A DNA stretch of 64,000 nucleotides from Pezicula radicicola (taxonomy: Eukaryota > Ascomycota > Leotiomycetes > Helotiales > Dermateaceae). The DNA lies in the NCBI GenBank assembly GCA_003008705.1, contig PDUO01000028.1, forward strand, positions 379,214-443,213, read 5' to 3'. Position numbers and translations under genes: made by a program. Every line of letters starts with the position of its first letter. Position 1 is the first letter of the stretch. The notes beneath the pieces were generated by a model, which searched no databases, was not told the origin of the DNA, and saw only the letters and a list, made by a program, of their open reading frames with translations. Positions 11,500 through 22,467 of the stretch are shown here, one piece after another.

Positions 11500-14301
11500 G
11501 ATTCGGAATTCAAGTCTCCACCAAAATTCGAGAACACATTGGAGGAAACTTTTCGAGGAGCTATTTCAAGGATACTAGGGTTTGGCGAATGTATTGGTGA
11601 GGATGGGATAAAATTTGTATGATATATGGTTTTTTTTTCATTGGTATTACTTGGTAATGTGGCTCATGGAAAACCTGGAAGGTACTAAAATAGTGGGAAC
11701 TATGGTGGTATGTACGGACTTATGGATTGGATGGCATGGCTGGCTACGGTGGATTGCATGGCATTAGTGAAGGTTTTTACTATGGATATGGGTATATGAC
11801 TCAGCGTTGCTATATTCTCTTCAGATCTTATATGTAGCACAAATATGAAATGATGACGGCATTCCGAGGCTGAATATCCTGATTCGGAATTGCCATTCTT
11901 AATGGTGCTTCAAGACTATCGCCCTGGTAAAATTGGTTAAAACTAAGTCACAGTCGGATTGTCTCATCCTAAGGAAGACTCCAAAATATGTCATGGATCT
12001 TCTTATCTGAATTAATACTACGATTGACTCTATTGAAGACTACCCACAACAGGAGTGATGTGCTTCACTTAATTTCTTTTTGTTCAAGTTAGTTTTCTTT
12101 TGTACGAAGACTGACAAATGTCTAAGCTATAACAACAAATGCTAACATTTGGAATATAACAAAACCTTGCTGCAAAGCTCAGTAGTCCAAACGTGCAAGA
12201 TAGATGGTAAGAGTTTCTTTAGCACAAGGTCTTATGATTATACAATAGTAGGAAAACTTTGCAAAGGTCACCCTTGCTCTGTAGACTGTACCGTTTTGTA
12301 GATGCTAAGTTGCTTTAGATATGCTAAAGAGGGAATTGTTGAGTAATGGCTACTATAATGAAGTAAATTAATGTAATTTACTACAGTATCTAGAAAATTT
12401 TGGATTTATTTATTTAGATAAAAGTAATGATTCTAGTTGTTTTGAGTTTTGGATTTTGATATGTCTATCTAAAGCATATACCTAGGGATAACTCCTTGTG
12501 ATAACGCTTAGTAAAAAGGGTATTCCTTTAATCTATTAAGGCTGGTATAAAACATTATTCTTTAAGAATTTTAAAGAAAAATCAACGATTGATAATTGAC
12601 CTCCACAGAGACCACGGGAAAGGTTCTTGAAGTACTTCCATCCTTGAACTATCTAAGGTTATAGTGCATAATCACATTTAAGTACTTCTTAGCTAGTAGA
12701 TAGAATAGAATGACACTATGATAAGTGGAAAGTCCGAAATTCTTTACAAAAGATTTCCTTATTTTCGAGATCTACTATTGTAGATTCTATGGAGCAACGA
12801 ATCCAAAAGGTGTTGTGCTATTTAGTCCCACAACAAAATAGACGCTGCATATTTTCTGTTGAGTGAGAAGTTTATTTTAGAGCAACATGTGCGCAATGCA
12901 GAGTTGTATTCTGTGCGGAACTAGTGTGTGGGAATGGGCCTACTTATCACCTACATGGTATGGGACCATATTAGACATGGATGTTATATAAGCTTGATTT
13001 TAAACATTAAGCATATACTACTTCCTATGTATTTATACATATGCACTAGGAAATTCGAGGCTCTACTAGCTTTAAAGCAATAAAATCATATAAACATGCG
13101 AAAGTGCACAGCTATAGAGTAGGAAACATATACAATCGCATATACTTTTAGATAGACCGATAGCATTAGTAGCAAGTGTCGATGGTTAGCGAGAGGCACG
13201 CGTCAGCTCACCCCTGAGGTGGTCCAATACCATGTAGGAGATAGTAGGAGGACGATCACGTGAATATCGCATATATTCAACATTTTCTGCCTTGCCAGAG
13301 AAATGCAAAGAAACGATATAAGATCATCCGAAATCTGACAGTGAGATATCATACGAGAGTAAAACAATTGTGTCCTGACCATTGGAAAGTTAAGCGAGGA
13401 CATTGCTACGTGGAAGCTAATTGACCAATGCAACGTCTCAATCAGCCTAGCCCTCTCAAAGTGCGGCTTTCGATAGCGAATGAAAATAGAGGGAAGAATC
13501 AACGTTGTAGGCCTCTCGATCTGGGGATCTTGATAGGCCTAGGCTGCATAGCTCGGCGGCCCTCCATCATGCAGGCTTCGCCTGACAGAGCCTTGGGCAC
13601 GCGGTACTCGGTCATACCCCTGTTGTGGGCCGCCCAAGGCTGATGCGGTTCTGTTCTATATTATATGAACCGAACCTCGCCCGCCTAGAGGATTTCGGTC
13701 CCTTATCTCCATCAAACTCTTGAACTTTGCCCTAAATCTTGCAACGTATTTCTTATCAGTCTACAGAACTATTCGCCACTTTACTCAACAATCGTTTATT
13801 ATTCACTTCAATATTGTTAAAATACAGAGAAACCCAAAAAAAAATTTCGACTCCGATATGGATTACATGACGTGCTGTGCTGACAGCGGTTGCTGCAGCC
13901 ACTGGGGAAGTAGGGTTGAGAGATGTGATAGCCTCGATGGAATCGTGAGTCTTTTCTTAATCCCACTATTTGCAAACCAGCAAAATCTTTCATGGGCCTT
14001 GAATGATTAAATAAATGCTAATAGTGCTTCACTGCTCAGATTTTACTCATGTGGGATTTAAACCACGAAGATTGTAACCACTTTCGTTGTTCCTATTGTC
14101 CGCAGAAAATTCCCAAAACACAATGAGCGACCTTCTTTTCACGACCTTGAGTACGTCATTAAACTGCTACAACAATTTGGTCCGTCAAACAACTATCCAC
14201 CAACGCCAAAAACCAACAAGCGAACCAAATCGATCAGATCACAGAATCATACACCAACAACAACAGCAACCAAGGAAGACTAAAACCACCCACGGGAAGA
14301 T
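11500..14301. other. Intergenic, AT-rich relic DNA plus leader of zinc-finger gene 1
   Basis: After the ipk1 3' UTR (to about 11900) the sequence becomes TA-rich and empty from about 12000 to 13200, consistent with a RIP-degraded repeat. A short GC-rich island at 13520-13690 carries a 10-nt inverted repeat (13589-13598 with 13632-13641) and a small CAGGC-TTC-GCCTG hairpin near 13572. From about 13700 the sequence is likely the promoter and 5' leader of the zinc-finger gene at 14302. It includes a possible leader intron 13945-14105 (donor GTGAGT, acceptor CCGCAG). Confidence 0.5.
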
Positions 14302-15454
14302 ATGGATATGGATATGGATATGGATTTATTTCCTGATAATTTTTCTTTCGATTTCTCTTCGCCGTTTTTCTTTTCGAATCCCATCGAGCAAGCACCTTCC
14401 CACCCATCCACACAAAATCATCATCACGACATCCAGAAGCAGCAACATGACTTTACCACGGAGACCGCAGAGGCAGGATATAATTTCACCGAAAACTCAC
14501 ACTCGACACTATCACCTGAGCATCAAAATTGGAGCAGTGGCGCAGCCTATTCACACACAGAACCATTTCATGAGTTACAGAATAGCTCAGACAGTCAACA
14601 ATCAGATAGTTTTTCCAGAAACTTGGATTCAGACTTTTGGATAAGCCTACTTACTACAACGTCCCCAGTCATCGACAATAACTTTTTGGCCCCGTCACAA
14701 ACCGTGTCACCTCAACCTTTGACTTGGAATTCTGTAGGTCTGGATGAAGACATGGCAAACACGTACGTGGATGTTACAATGTCTCCATCTTGGCTTCAAG
14801 AGGCTACGTACCGATCTCCAAGTCTACCCAAGCATTCTGATATTAGCACTGGGATGTCATACTCACTTCGTACATTCTCGACTGGAAACATGAATAGTCA
14901 AACCGAAGTCTCATTAGCACCAAGCATCAGCCAATATAGCACACCATCGTCTAAAAACCATCCCGTCAGGGCAAGTTCAGAGTCATCACCAACCACCAAC
15001 ACTTCTACCCCAAGAACCCCGGAATCAGTCTTCACCTCTGCGGTCCCCTCCCCTGTCTTATTCACCTGCCAGATATGCACAAAATCATATTCAAAAGAGC
15101 ACGAACTCAAGTATGCCACCACAAATTCTTTTCTTCCCCACACCAATTCAAATCCCAACCTTCCAAACTACTTCATCATATCACTCATCAACTAACCCAC
15201 CCACTCTTCCAAAAAAAACCAGCCGTCACACACTTGAACACACCAAACCAATCCACTGTCCCCACTCACTTTGTCAACACCGTACAGCACGAAAAAGAGA
15301 CATGACCCGTCATATTAAAGCTCGACATACAACCCAAAACACCAACTCCATGGTTCAGAAACCAGTCTGTCCTATAGCAGGGTGTAAGTATGCAAGGAAA
15401 GGGTTTGCAAGGAAGGACGGTGTATTAAAACATTTGAAGAGAGTGCATAAATAA
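14302..15454 (+). CDS. C2H2 zinc-finger protein 1 (paralog of the gene at 17759-18608)
   Basis: This is a probable nuclear DNA-binding protein. Exon 1 is 14302-15110 and exon 2 is 15223-15454 (donor GTATGC, acceptor AACCAG), giving 346 residues. The N-terminus is four Met-Asp repeats from an ATGGAT microsatellite, followed by a long Ser/Thr/Gln-rich disordered region. The C-terminus holds three Zn-finger units. CQICTKSYSKEHELN plus RHTLEHT is split by the intron inside the Asn codon. HCPHSLCQH...RDMTRHIKARH and CPIAGCKYARKGFARKDG...HLKRVH follow. The tail-to-tail neighbour has the same finger order and the same intron position. Target genes are unknown. The start is the first ATG of the Met-Asp run; a further upstream exon cannot be excluded. 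Confidence 0.8.
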
Positions 15455-17758
15455 ATCTTTGGTATGGTGAATAATGGTCTGCTGCTTCTTTTCTCCCTCC
15501 TCTCTATCCAACACCTTTCCATATGTTTTGAATCTTATGTTTTGAATTTCGAGGTTGGGATAGATCTCTTTTCTTCGTTTTGTATCATGGGTCTTTTATA
15601 TGGGGGTTTGATTGTATTTTAGCGAATATGAAAACTACTTCTAAAACTAACAACATGTATTTTTGGGTGTGTTTTGAAATTACGCATCTTGCTTGCCTAG
15701 GTAGGTAGGTAAACAGCTTTGAATTTGCCAACTGAAAGGGAACGCTCATTGAAAGGGCCCTAAGCAAATACCGACGTCAAGGTATAACTTTTTGTGATTC
15801 CGCTATCTGTTCTTTAACGAATGATGATCATTCTAGGAAGTTTCAAGCATGTACCGTACGAAATGGTTTGCAAGAGATCATTTTGAATATTTATCTATTC
15901 AGACATAATAGATAGACTTGACTAGCTCAGTTTCTCTTATCAAAACCATCTCTTATACACAAATTCTTTCGGCACCAATTCCGAATTCTCGAAAGCACGC
16001 AGGAGGGAATCAAAAGTGCGGCTTATGCATTAATTCCAAAGAAGCAGTAAAAACCAGCAAAGCGTACTATAATATCCACTTTATTTTTCAGTTTCTAGTT
16101 CTTAAATCGCTTTCACGCTCTAAATGACTTCCCCTAACTCTCTTACCTCTCGATGCGGAAGCTCAAGTCATATTACTACCCTATAATTCCAATTGTTTAG
16201 CGAGCTATTCCAAGACAACATTGTCGAACGATTATAGAAGTTCCAATTAGTACTACAAATTCCAAAAGTGTACTAGAGATAACTACTAGACTCTAGATTT
16301 ATTACCTAGCTAGTCTATTAACCCTCGATCACCTTAAATATATGGTATATAGAGAAAGTGTAGAATATGGTGAAAATCATCAATAAAGGCTTGATTACTT
16401 ACTCCTATTAGGTGGGAGGAAGCCTTGGCTTATATATTAAAGGAGAGGTACCTAGAATAGGCCTAGATCTATATAAAGTAAGGTATTTAAGTTGCTATTC
16501 TATTAACGTAAAAATGGTACTATACTAGGCTAGAATAGTCGGAATTAATCTACGATTTCGGAGGGATTGGCGGGCGCTAGGGCCACCAGAAATGAAGATA
16601 TACTCGAAATACATGATTACAGGCCGATATAGTCTAACACCAAATATTAACCCTAGGTTCCTAAGTACCCGAATTCTGTATTATGACATACAAGAAAAAC
16701 AATCTAGAACTTTAGAGAAAATTAGATTAAACATTCTTTGCTGCTAATTAATCAAACTAGTTGTTATTGTACGAGTTGTTGTCATTCTGTTGTTTGTTTA
16801 ATTTACATCTACTAGTATAACATTATAAAAGTTGTATCAGATGCTAGTCTGCGATCGTCTCTTTTAGGTTGTAAACACTAAATCCACTAGTTTGCTCAGG
16901 ACCGAACCAAGATCAATAATCCCATAAGGCTCCAACTCCTAAACCCATTGGCGAAAGCATTCCCACTAAGAATTAGGAATATTCCCAATCTATTAATCTT
17001 AGCTTTGTACATGAATTTTATGAACTATTTACTTTTCCTTGCCTAAGACAGGTAGTTTTGATGTTCTAGTCGAAGTTACTATTAACACCTAGGATCTTTA
17101 TTTAGTAACGGAAGTGAAGTGTAAGAAAATTTCCTATCTAGAAGCAATTTACATATACATGATACTTTCTATGTCACAATATTTTTTACACTACTAACAG
17201 GTTTTAATTAGTATACCTAGATACAGTCTACGTTCACAAGCTATAAATCAAATATTGGAATTAAAGGAGATACTCCAGCTAAGTCAATTACTCAAATAAG
17301 TAACATTCTTAAATTGAGTAAATTATTTAGAATAAAATACGATATACTTCTACTTATACAACTACTTTTAGACCTCAAGGTATGCTCTATAGGATCAAAA
17401 ATTAATTTGTACAGAAGTAATCTATACTTGGCTGCTCGCTTAACTTACCACCGGCCTTTTCTGTAAGGGCAGTACGGAATGACTTAGGAGATACGCGAGA
17501 TAGGCTATAATAAGAATAGATGCGTTGCAAGGAATAGATAATAAGATAAGGAACAATACTTGTTTCATTTTTCTGTGTATCTAACAATCAAAAAACTGTG
17601 TATCATAAAAAGTCAACTATTCCCAAAATCAAGTACTCTTTTAAAATCCCTTCAAAACGCCTGCAGACAAAACACACTCGCTTTAAACCCAAAACGGAAA
17701 CTTCACATAACAGCGGTGAAAAGGAGGGCCTCGATAATAATACCAACCCACATAAACC
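15455..17758. other. AT-rich spacer between convergent zinc-finger paralogs
   Basis: This 2.3-kb stretch lies between the two convergent C2H2 genes. From about 16090 to 17560 it is strongly TA-rich with many stop codons in all frames, consistent with decayed repeat DNA. The flanks are ordinary 3' UTR-like sequence. I recognised no terminal repeats or coding remnants. Confidence 0.5.
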
Positions 17759-18608
17759 TCAAAGCACCTCATCCTCATGAATCTTCCTCAAATGCCTAGT
17801 CAAATGATCCTTCCTCGCAAACCCATCAAACCCCTTATGCGGCACAGAATGCTTACAAGTGGGAAAAGGACAAAAACCACCTGTTCGTACTCGTGTATGA
17901 ACTGTGTTTATATGACGGGTCATTTCTTTTGAGTTAGCGGTGCGGGTGGGGCATGGTGTACCGTTTGAGAAGGTATGTGAGCAGGTTATGGGGAGGGTGT
18001 GGGTTTTTATGTGACGGCTGTTTGTGGTTTGTTAGTTGTTGTGGTGTGATGGAATGGATTGGAGGGAGGTACTTTAGGAGATGCCGGGCCGAGTATGGCT
18101 TTTGGCAATTTGGGCATGAATAGATCCTTTTTGAGAGAGGACGAGTGGGTGGGGAATTGGAGGTGTTGGAGAGATTCCTCGATGAGGTTGAGGTGGTCGG
18201 AGATAAGGTCATTGGGGTCTGGGTAGTTCGTGATGGTGGTGTACTTGTTGTGGACGAAGCGTGACTTGGGGATGATGAGGGCTTCGAGGATTCTGTTGAC
18301 CACGCGGGAAAGTCTAGATTAGGATGCCAGTCAATGAATTCACTAAAGTCATCTTCCGGTATTTGGCTATTTGTGGGAAAGTCAAACGTATTTTGAAAGT
18401 TCCCAGACGCTGACATTGGATATAAGGTTCTGTACGGCCTAGTTTCCAAGTCCATAGAGTCGTTCGGTGTTGATTCCTCAGTATAATCTGTGTTATCCCA
18501 TCCAGAGTGAAAGGGTTCATTCACGAATAATCCCAGGGGATCAAAATAAAGTGTTTCTTGCGTGTTAAGCAGCTCAATATTGTTGGATTCCATGTTCCTG
18601 GGATCCAT
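17759..18608 (-). CDS. C2H2 zinc-finger protein 2 (paralog of the gene at 14302-15454)
   Basis: Two exons, 18608-18073 and 18017-17759 (donor GTACCT, acceptor AACAG), give 264 residues. The ATG at 18608 has a good context (TTTACCATGG); the frame continues upstream only through non-ATG codons. The N-terminal half is acidic and Ser/Thr/Pro-rich (MDPRNMESNNIELL..., long SSPSHASSTTST-type tract). The C-terminus has fingers CPNCQKPYSARHLLN-RHIKTHT, CSHTFSNGTPCPTRTANSKEM plus TRHINTVH, and CPFPTCKHSV...FARKDHLTRHLRKIH. The intron splits the same Asn codon of finger 1 as in the paralog, so the two genes derive from one spliced ancestor. It is likely a nuclear regulator. Its role is unknown. Confidence 0.8.
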
Positions 18609-18857
18609 GGTAAATAAAGGTTTAAAGTGATTAGTGCTCGTTTGGAGGTTCGTCGTAATTGATTTCACCCTTGTTGGTGACTATATGGTTGTTGGAATTT
18701 CAGCTTTAGTACTTCTCTGGAGAACTTGTTTTCTCAATTGAGTTGATGGTTATTTTGAGTTTGGAAAAACTCGAGTGCGGATTCGAAAAGGTATGTTAGA
18801 TCAAAGATACAGCAGTTTAAACCGACGATACTGGAGGTCGGGGAGGTTAGGAGTGGC

Positions 18858-20351
18858 TCATAGCGGTGCAGCTGCGAGTCGGCACACGCCGTGTATCTCA
18901 TCCGCGAGCACCCTGATGCGCGACTTGGCCCCCCATGGTGACGAACATCCCCACAAGAACAAAGTTGAAACCAAGAATGAGAAACAAAAGCCCACGCTGA
19001 TGTTGAAGCATTGCAGAAACTGCAGCCCAACAGGGCGTGATGTTACATTGCAGATCATTCGGCCATCCCGTTCTGCTATAAACTTTTGCTTTATGAGGAT
19101 AGACTTCTGGCTGTTGCCATGTCTGCATATCTCCTCTTCCAACTGTCCAAGTTCGTGTCTTGAATAGTGCAAGATGAGTTTGTTCAAGTCGACATCAAAA
19201 CTCTGGTTCGAGTAATCAGAGGCATCACTGAAAGATATTTCAACCGCCTTCCCGCAACCTTCAGAGCTCTTCAAACATGTTGTTCGCTTATGGTCGTCCA
19301 ATAGGTGCCGGTCGACGTTGTATTTCCCAGTAAAGCTTCTCGCTTCGCAATCGCAGGTCTGGATTGGGCATTTTTGGCATCGCTTGAATTGATGTGCTAG
19401 CAAGTGCGCCTTCAGATCTTTAAAGAAATCTCTACACTCAGAGCAGTAGGAATCTCCTTGGCGGATATCTCCACAACTGCGATTCGTCAGATATGGGGAG
19501 TTTTCCCCCAGAGAAGGTCGCCGATTCGGGAAATGGCTAGTTGAATTCGTTGACTCTATAGTTTGATCATTCAGAGTGTGAAGCGAGCTCAACGATTGCC
19601 CCAAACATAGCCCGCTTGGCGGGGGAGTAAGAGGGGAATGTTCGAAATGGGATACGGTATGTGTCGTCCATTCCTCGTAGCTATCTGGGCCGAAGTGCAC
19701 CTGGGATCCTTGGAACTCGAATTCGCATGGAAGATTGTAATTGCATGCGTGAAATTCTGGGGAGGGTACACTATCACATGGAGATATGGAGCTTAGTTCT
19801 GAGACTTCCAGGGTCGGTGGCGTCCCAGGAGGTCCCATGATGTCGTCCCAGGGACGGGAAATCCTACTCAGGCTGTGAGGTTGTTGTTCCGAGAAAAAAG
19901 CATCTCCATAAGCCGACTCCATGTCAGCCGTCTCACATGAAGACATGGAACTCAGAATTGAGTCTCCAAGAGAATTCTCTCTCATAGACTTTTTAATATC
20001 GTTCCAGGGTCGGTGATCATGGAATGGCGTCATATTCATCTCACTCCAGTCTTCACTTGGTTCTGGTGTACCTACAGATTTACACGTTAGATCCTAGCAC
20101 GGGTTAAGGATATGAAGAGATATACTTTGTAGCTCACCGCAACTAGGGTCTATAAGAGATGGATTGCATCTTGCTTCCATGATCGCGTTGTGACCAAGGT
20201 TGAACTTCTGGCTGTGGCCATAGATGTGTTTCTCCTCTTCCAACTGTCTAGGTTCGTGTCTTGATAAGTACAAGATGAGGTTGACCAAGGCGGTAGCACC
20301 GCTCGTCATATCGCCTCTGCCTATACCAGGTGGATTGCATCTTGGTTCCAT
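18858..20351 (-). CDS. Zinc-finger-like protein with a duplicated segment near both ends
   Basis: Two exons, 20351-20138 and 20071-18858 (66-bp intron, donor GTGAGC, TCTAAC branch site, acceptor CTGTAG), give 475 residues. The middle carries two C2H2-like units: CSECRDFFKDLKAHLLAH, then CPIQTCDCEARSFTGKY with NVDRHLLDDHK. Two RPW(N/D)DI motifs occur upstream. A segment of about 45 residues occurs twice: near the N-terminus (LILYLSRHEPRQLEEE...GHSQKF) and after the fingers (LILHYSRHELGQLEEE...GNSQKS). The C-terminus is hydrophobic (FSFLVSTLFLWG) and could be a membrane segment, but another frame is also open there, so the last 80 residues are uncertain. I do not recognise a named family. Further 5' exons are possible, because a third partial copy of the repeat lies just upstream. 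Confidence 0.62.
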
Positions 20352-20373
20352 GATAGCGTTGTGACCAAGGTTG
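20161..20373. repeat. 171-bp-period direct repeat
   Basis: A 42-bp unit beginning GGATTGCATCTTG at 20161 recurs at 20332 with two mismatches that I can count, so the period is 171 bp (57 codons). It lies in and just upstream of exon 1 of the zinc-finger-like gene and encodes the motif LGHNAIMExRCNP twice. A related, more diverged part of the unit also occurs at about 19100-19190 in the second exon of the same gene. Confidence 0.8.
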
Positions 20374-21254
20374 TTAACCTTGCTGGTTATTAAAGAGTTA
20401 AATTCCTGAGGTTATTGACTCAATGCAAGCAGGTAATCGACTTGTACTTCCGATGCAGAAGTCTGGCGAATGCAAAGGTAGACACAAAAGTTCAGTCAGC
20501 CTTGGTCGAATTGTATAGGCGAAACCTCCTAGGCAATTCGGGGAATAAACAAAAGGCTCAAAAGCTCGTCTTGCTGGCGAGCTTTGCTGAGCCTCAGCCT
20601 AAGGCTCAGCAAGACGAGCGATAAACCAACAATAGAATCCACCGCGTCAAGCTAAAAGATGAAGAAGGTCAGGTATAACAAAAAGGCATGAAAAAGACGA
20701 TGCAGAAAAACGAGGCCAGGGCTGGCCCGGGGGACTACAAACTATTAAATAAGGTAGGCAGGCTCACAAGTCACTCTAGGCAGATACCCAAGGAGGCAGA
20801 CAGTTTAAGCGAGGGGCCTCCCAAGCTCTGGTCGAGTACCGAACCGTGCACGAGGGGCCTCTCGATTTTCGCTGGGCAGGCTGGCCTATCATGGGCTGAT
20901 GATCGATAAGAAAAATGCAGTTTTGAGAAGTAAGAAATACGGAATTCAATTAGGTTGTTTATGATTGTTGTTGATTGGTTGGGAGGGAGCATAATGTGAG
21001 TTTGTCATACTCTTGCCTAACAATACGTTGATCTAGAATGAAGCCTACAGTATTGGACATAACCCTCTAGGTATGTCGCAACAGCCGTCAAGTCAAGTTC
21101 ACGTAACCACTAGTCCTGCAATATACTTTTTCTGCGTTTACCCCCAGGTAACCCCATGCAATGCTGCCCATCCTTGTAACTCCAGATGTGACATTCCGTG
21201 GGTATATGAATTTCCTTTTACGCCAAAAAAAAAACATGTAATTGCCCTTGGGCT
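20352..21254. other. Intergenic with GC-rich structured island
   Basis: This region between the zinc-finger-like gene and yaf9 contains nested inverted repeats at 20564-20619 and a direct repeat CGAGGGGCCTC at 20810-20820 and 20851-20861. Composition from 20520 to 20890 is richer in GC than the flanks, as in an undegraded fragment of a mobile element. A 69-codon frame at 20415-20624 spans the hairpin and has no recognisable domain. Confidence 0.5.
20564..20619. repeat. Nested inverted repeats (two alternative hairpins)
   Basis: The arm GCTCGTCTTGCTG (20564-20576) is perfectly complementary to CAGCAAGACGAGC (20607-20619). Inside it, TGCTGAGCCT (20585-20594) pairs with AGGCTCAGCA (20602-20611). 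The two stems share the right arm and so are mutually exclusive. Origin unknown; possibly a mobile-element remnant. Confidence 0.75.
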
Positions 21255-22131
21255 TCAAACTTTGACCTCGGCCTCGGCTTTTAGTGCTTTCACTTCCGCC
21301 TCCTGTTTGGCGAGTTCTTCCTTCATTTTCTCGACCATTTCCTTGACCTTGGCCTCTGCATTCTTCAACCTAGTGATTTCCTGCTGTTCTGACTGCCTGC
21401 TAAAAGGATTACCTGGGCGATTTGTCGGTGGAATTTGAGCCGTGCGATCTCCCGCGGAGCCTACCATCCCACCACCCATCTTTCTTGTATTACCCTTACC
21501 CTTGCCCCCTGCTGCCTTCCCGGTTGGAGCTGGAGATGTCAAAATGTCATAAAACTGGTCGTAAGGCTCGTTGAATAGTATTTCGTCATAGACCCAAGAT
21601 ATAACCTCAGCTTTCTTTCGCATTTCCTCTATTTCGGCTTCCGTAGCACCGTAGGGGTGGAGACGGAGATGATGGTATAGTGTTTGGGCTTTCTCGAGTG
21701 ATTCAGGGACGAAATGAAGCTTCAAGGTGATCTCGAATTCACCCCAGCCAGTCTCATGGACTTCAAAAGGATCACCAGGATTCTTGGCCTCAATGGCTGT
21801 AGTAAAGGTAAGCTATTAACTGGTGTTTAGGACAACAAAGGTTGGGCATACTTCTATGTGGATTGGGAATTGAATCGTGGAGCTTAAATTGGACCTTGCG
21901 CAGCCAGTAGGTAATGTCCGTATCATCTATTCCTTTGACGAAGACTGTCCATGAATGCGTATGGTCTTCAGGTGTGCCCTCGGGCTTCGGATTCGAGACG
22001 GGATCAAAGAGCTTGGCTGTAGTCCCATATGTAAATGGGCGGCTGATCTGGACCCCTTTAACACGCTTTTGGTTATGCGAAGGCGCCATGGTGTTGTTTG
22101 TGTCGCGCTGTGTCTGTCGTTTTGGTGCCAT
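21255..22131 (-). CDS. yaf9: Yaf9, YEATS-domain subunit of SWR1 and NuA4
   Basis: This is a histone acyl-lysine reader shared by the SWR1 remodeller (H2A.Z deposition) and the NuA4 acetyltransferase. Exons 22131-21852 and 21796-21255 (donor GTATGC, acceptor CTACAG) give 273 residues, close to the usual length. The YEATS domain spans about residues 20-150: [31 protein letters not shown], then across the junction [20 protein letters not shown] with WGEFEI, and KLHFVPES. It is followed by a Yaf9-type C-terminal coiled coil ([15 protein letters not shown], then a Glu/Lys-rich helix to the end). A second ATG at codon 15 gives a start more like other fungi, so the first 14 residues may be leader. 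The head-to-head neighbour is coq11. Confidence 0.95.
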
Positions 22132-22467
22132 TGTTAGAAATGTTCTGTTGTCTATTCAAAACTTGGATTGTTGGAGTGCATACCTACAATTACCGTCAGA
22201 AGAGAAGAAAGGCACTGCGCAGTTGAGTCCCGGGAAGCTCTTGCTTTCCCTATGTTGATGAGTTGGAGCAGCGGCGATGGCGGTGTTGTAGTTGTCGGGG
22301 CGCAAAGCAGCCCTGCAGGTGAGGTGCTGCCTGTCAGAATTTAAGGTTTTGATTAGCGGCGGGAGCAATGGTGATCCCTGTAGGCAAATAGTTCATGAGG
22401 TCACTTTTTGTTCGAGCTTTGTACTTCTGAGGTGCCTCTCCAACATCTTTCACTACAACAATTGACA
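22132..22467. promoter_or_regulatory. Bidirectional promoter region, yaf9 / coq11
   Basis: These 336 bp separate two divergent start codons and must contain both promoters. Composition is ordinary. I could not assign specific elements. Confidence 0.5.

Noticed and set aside
17934..18668. Start of zinc-finger gene 2 at 18668
   Set aside because: The codon there is GTG. The ATG at 18608 has a good context and is used instead.
20415..20624. 69-codon frame on the plus strand
   Set aside because: It spans nested inverted repeats, so its coding appearance is explained by the hairpin sequence.
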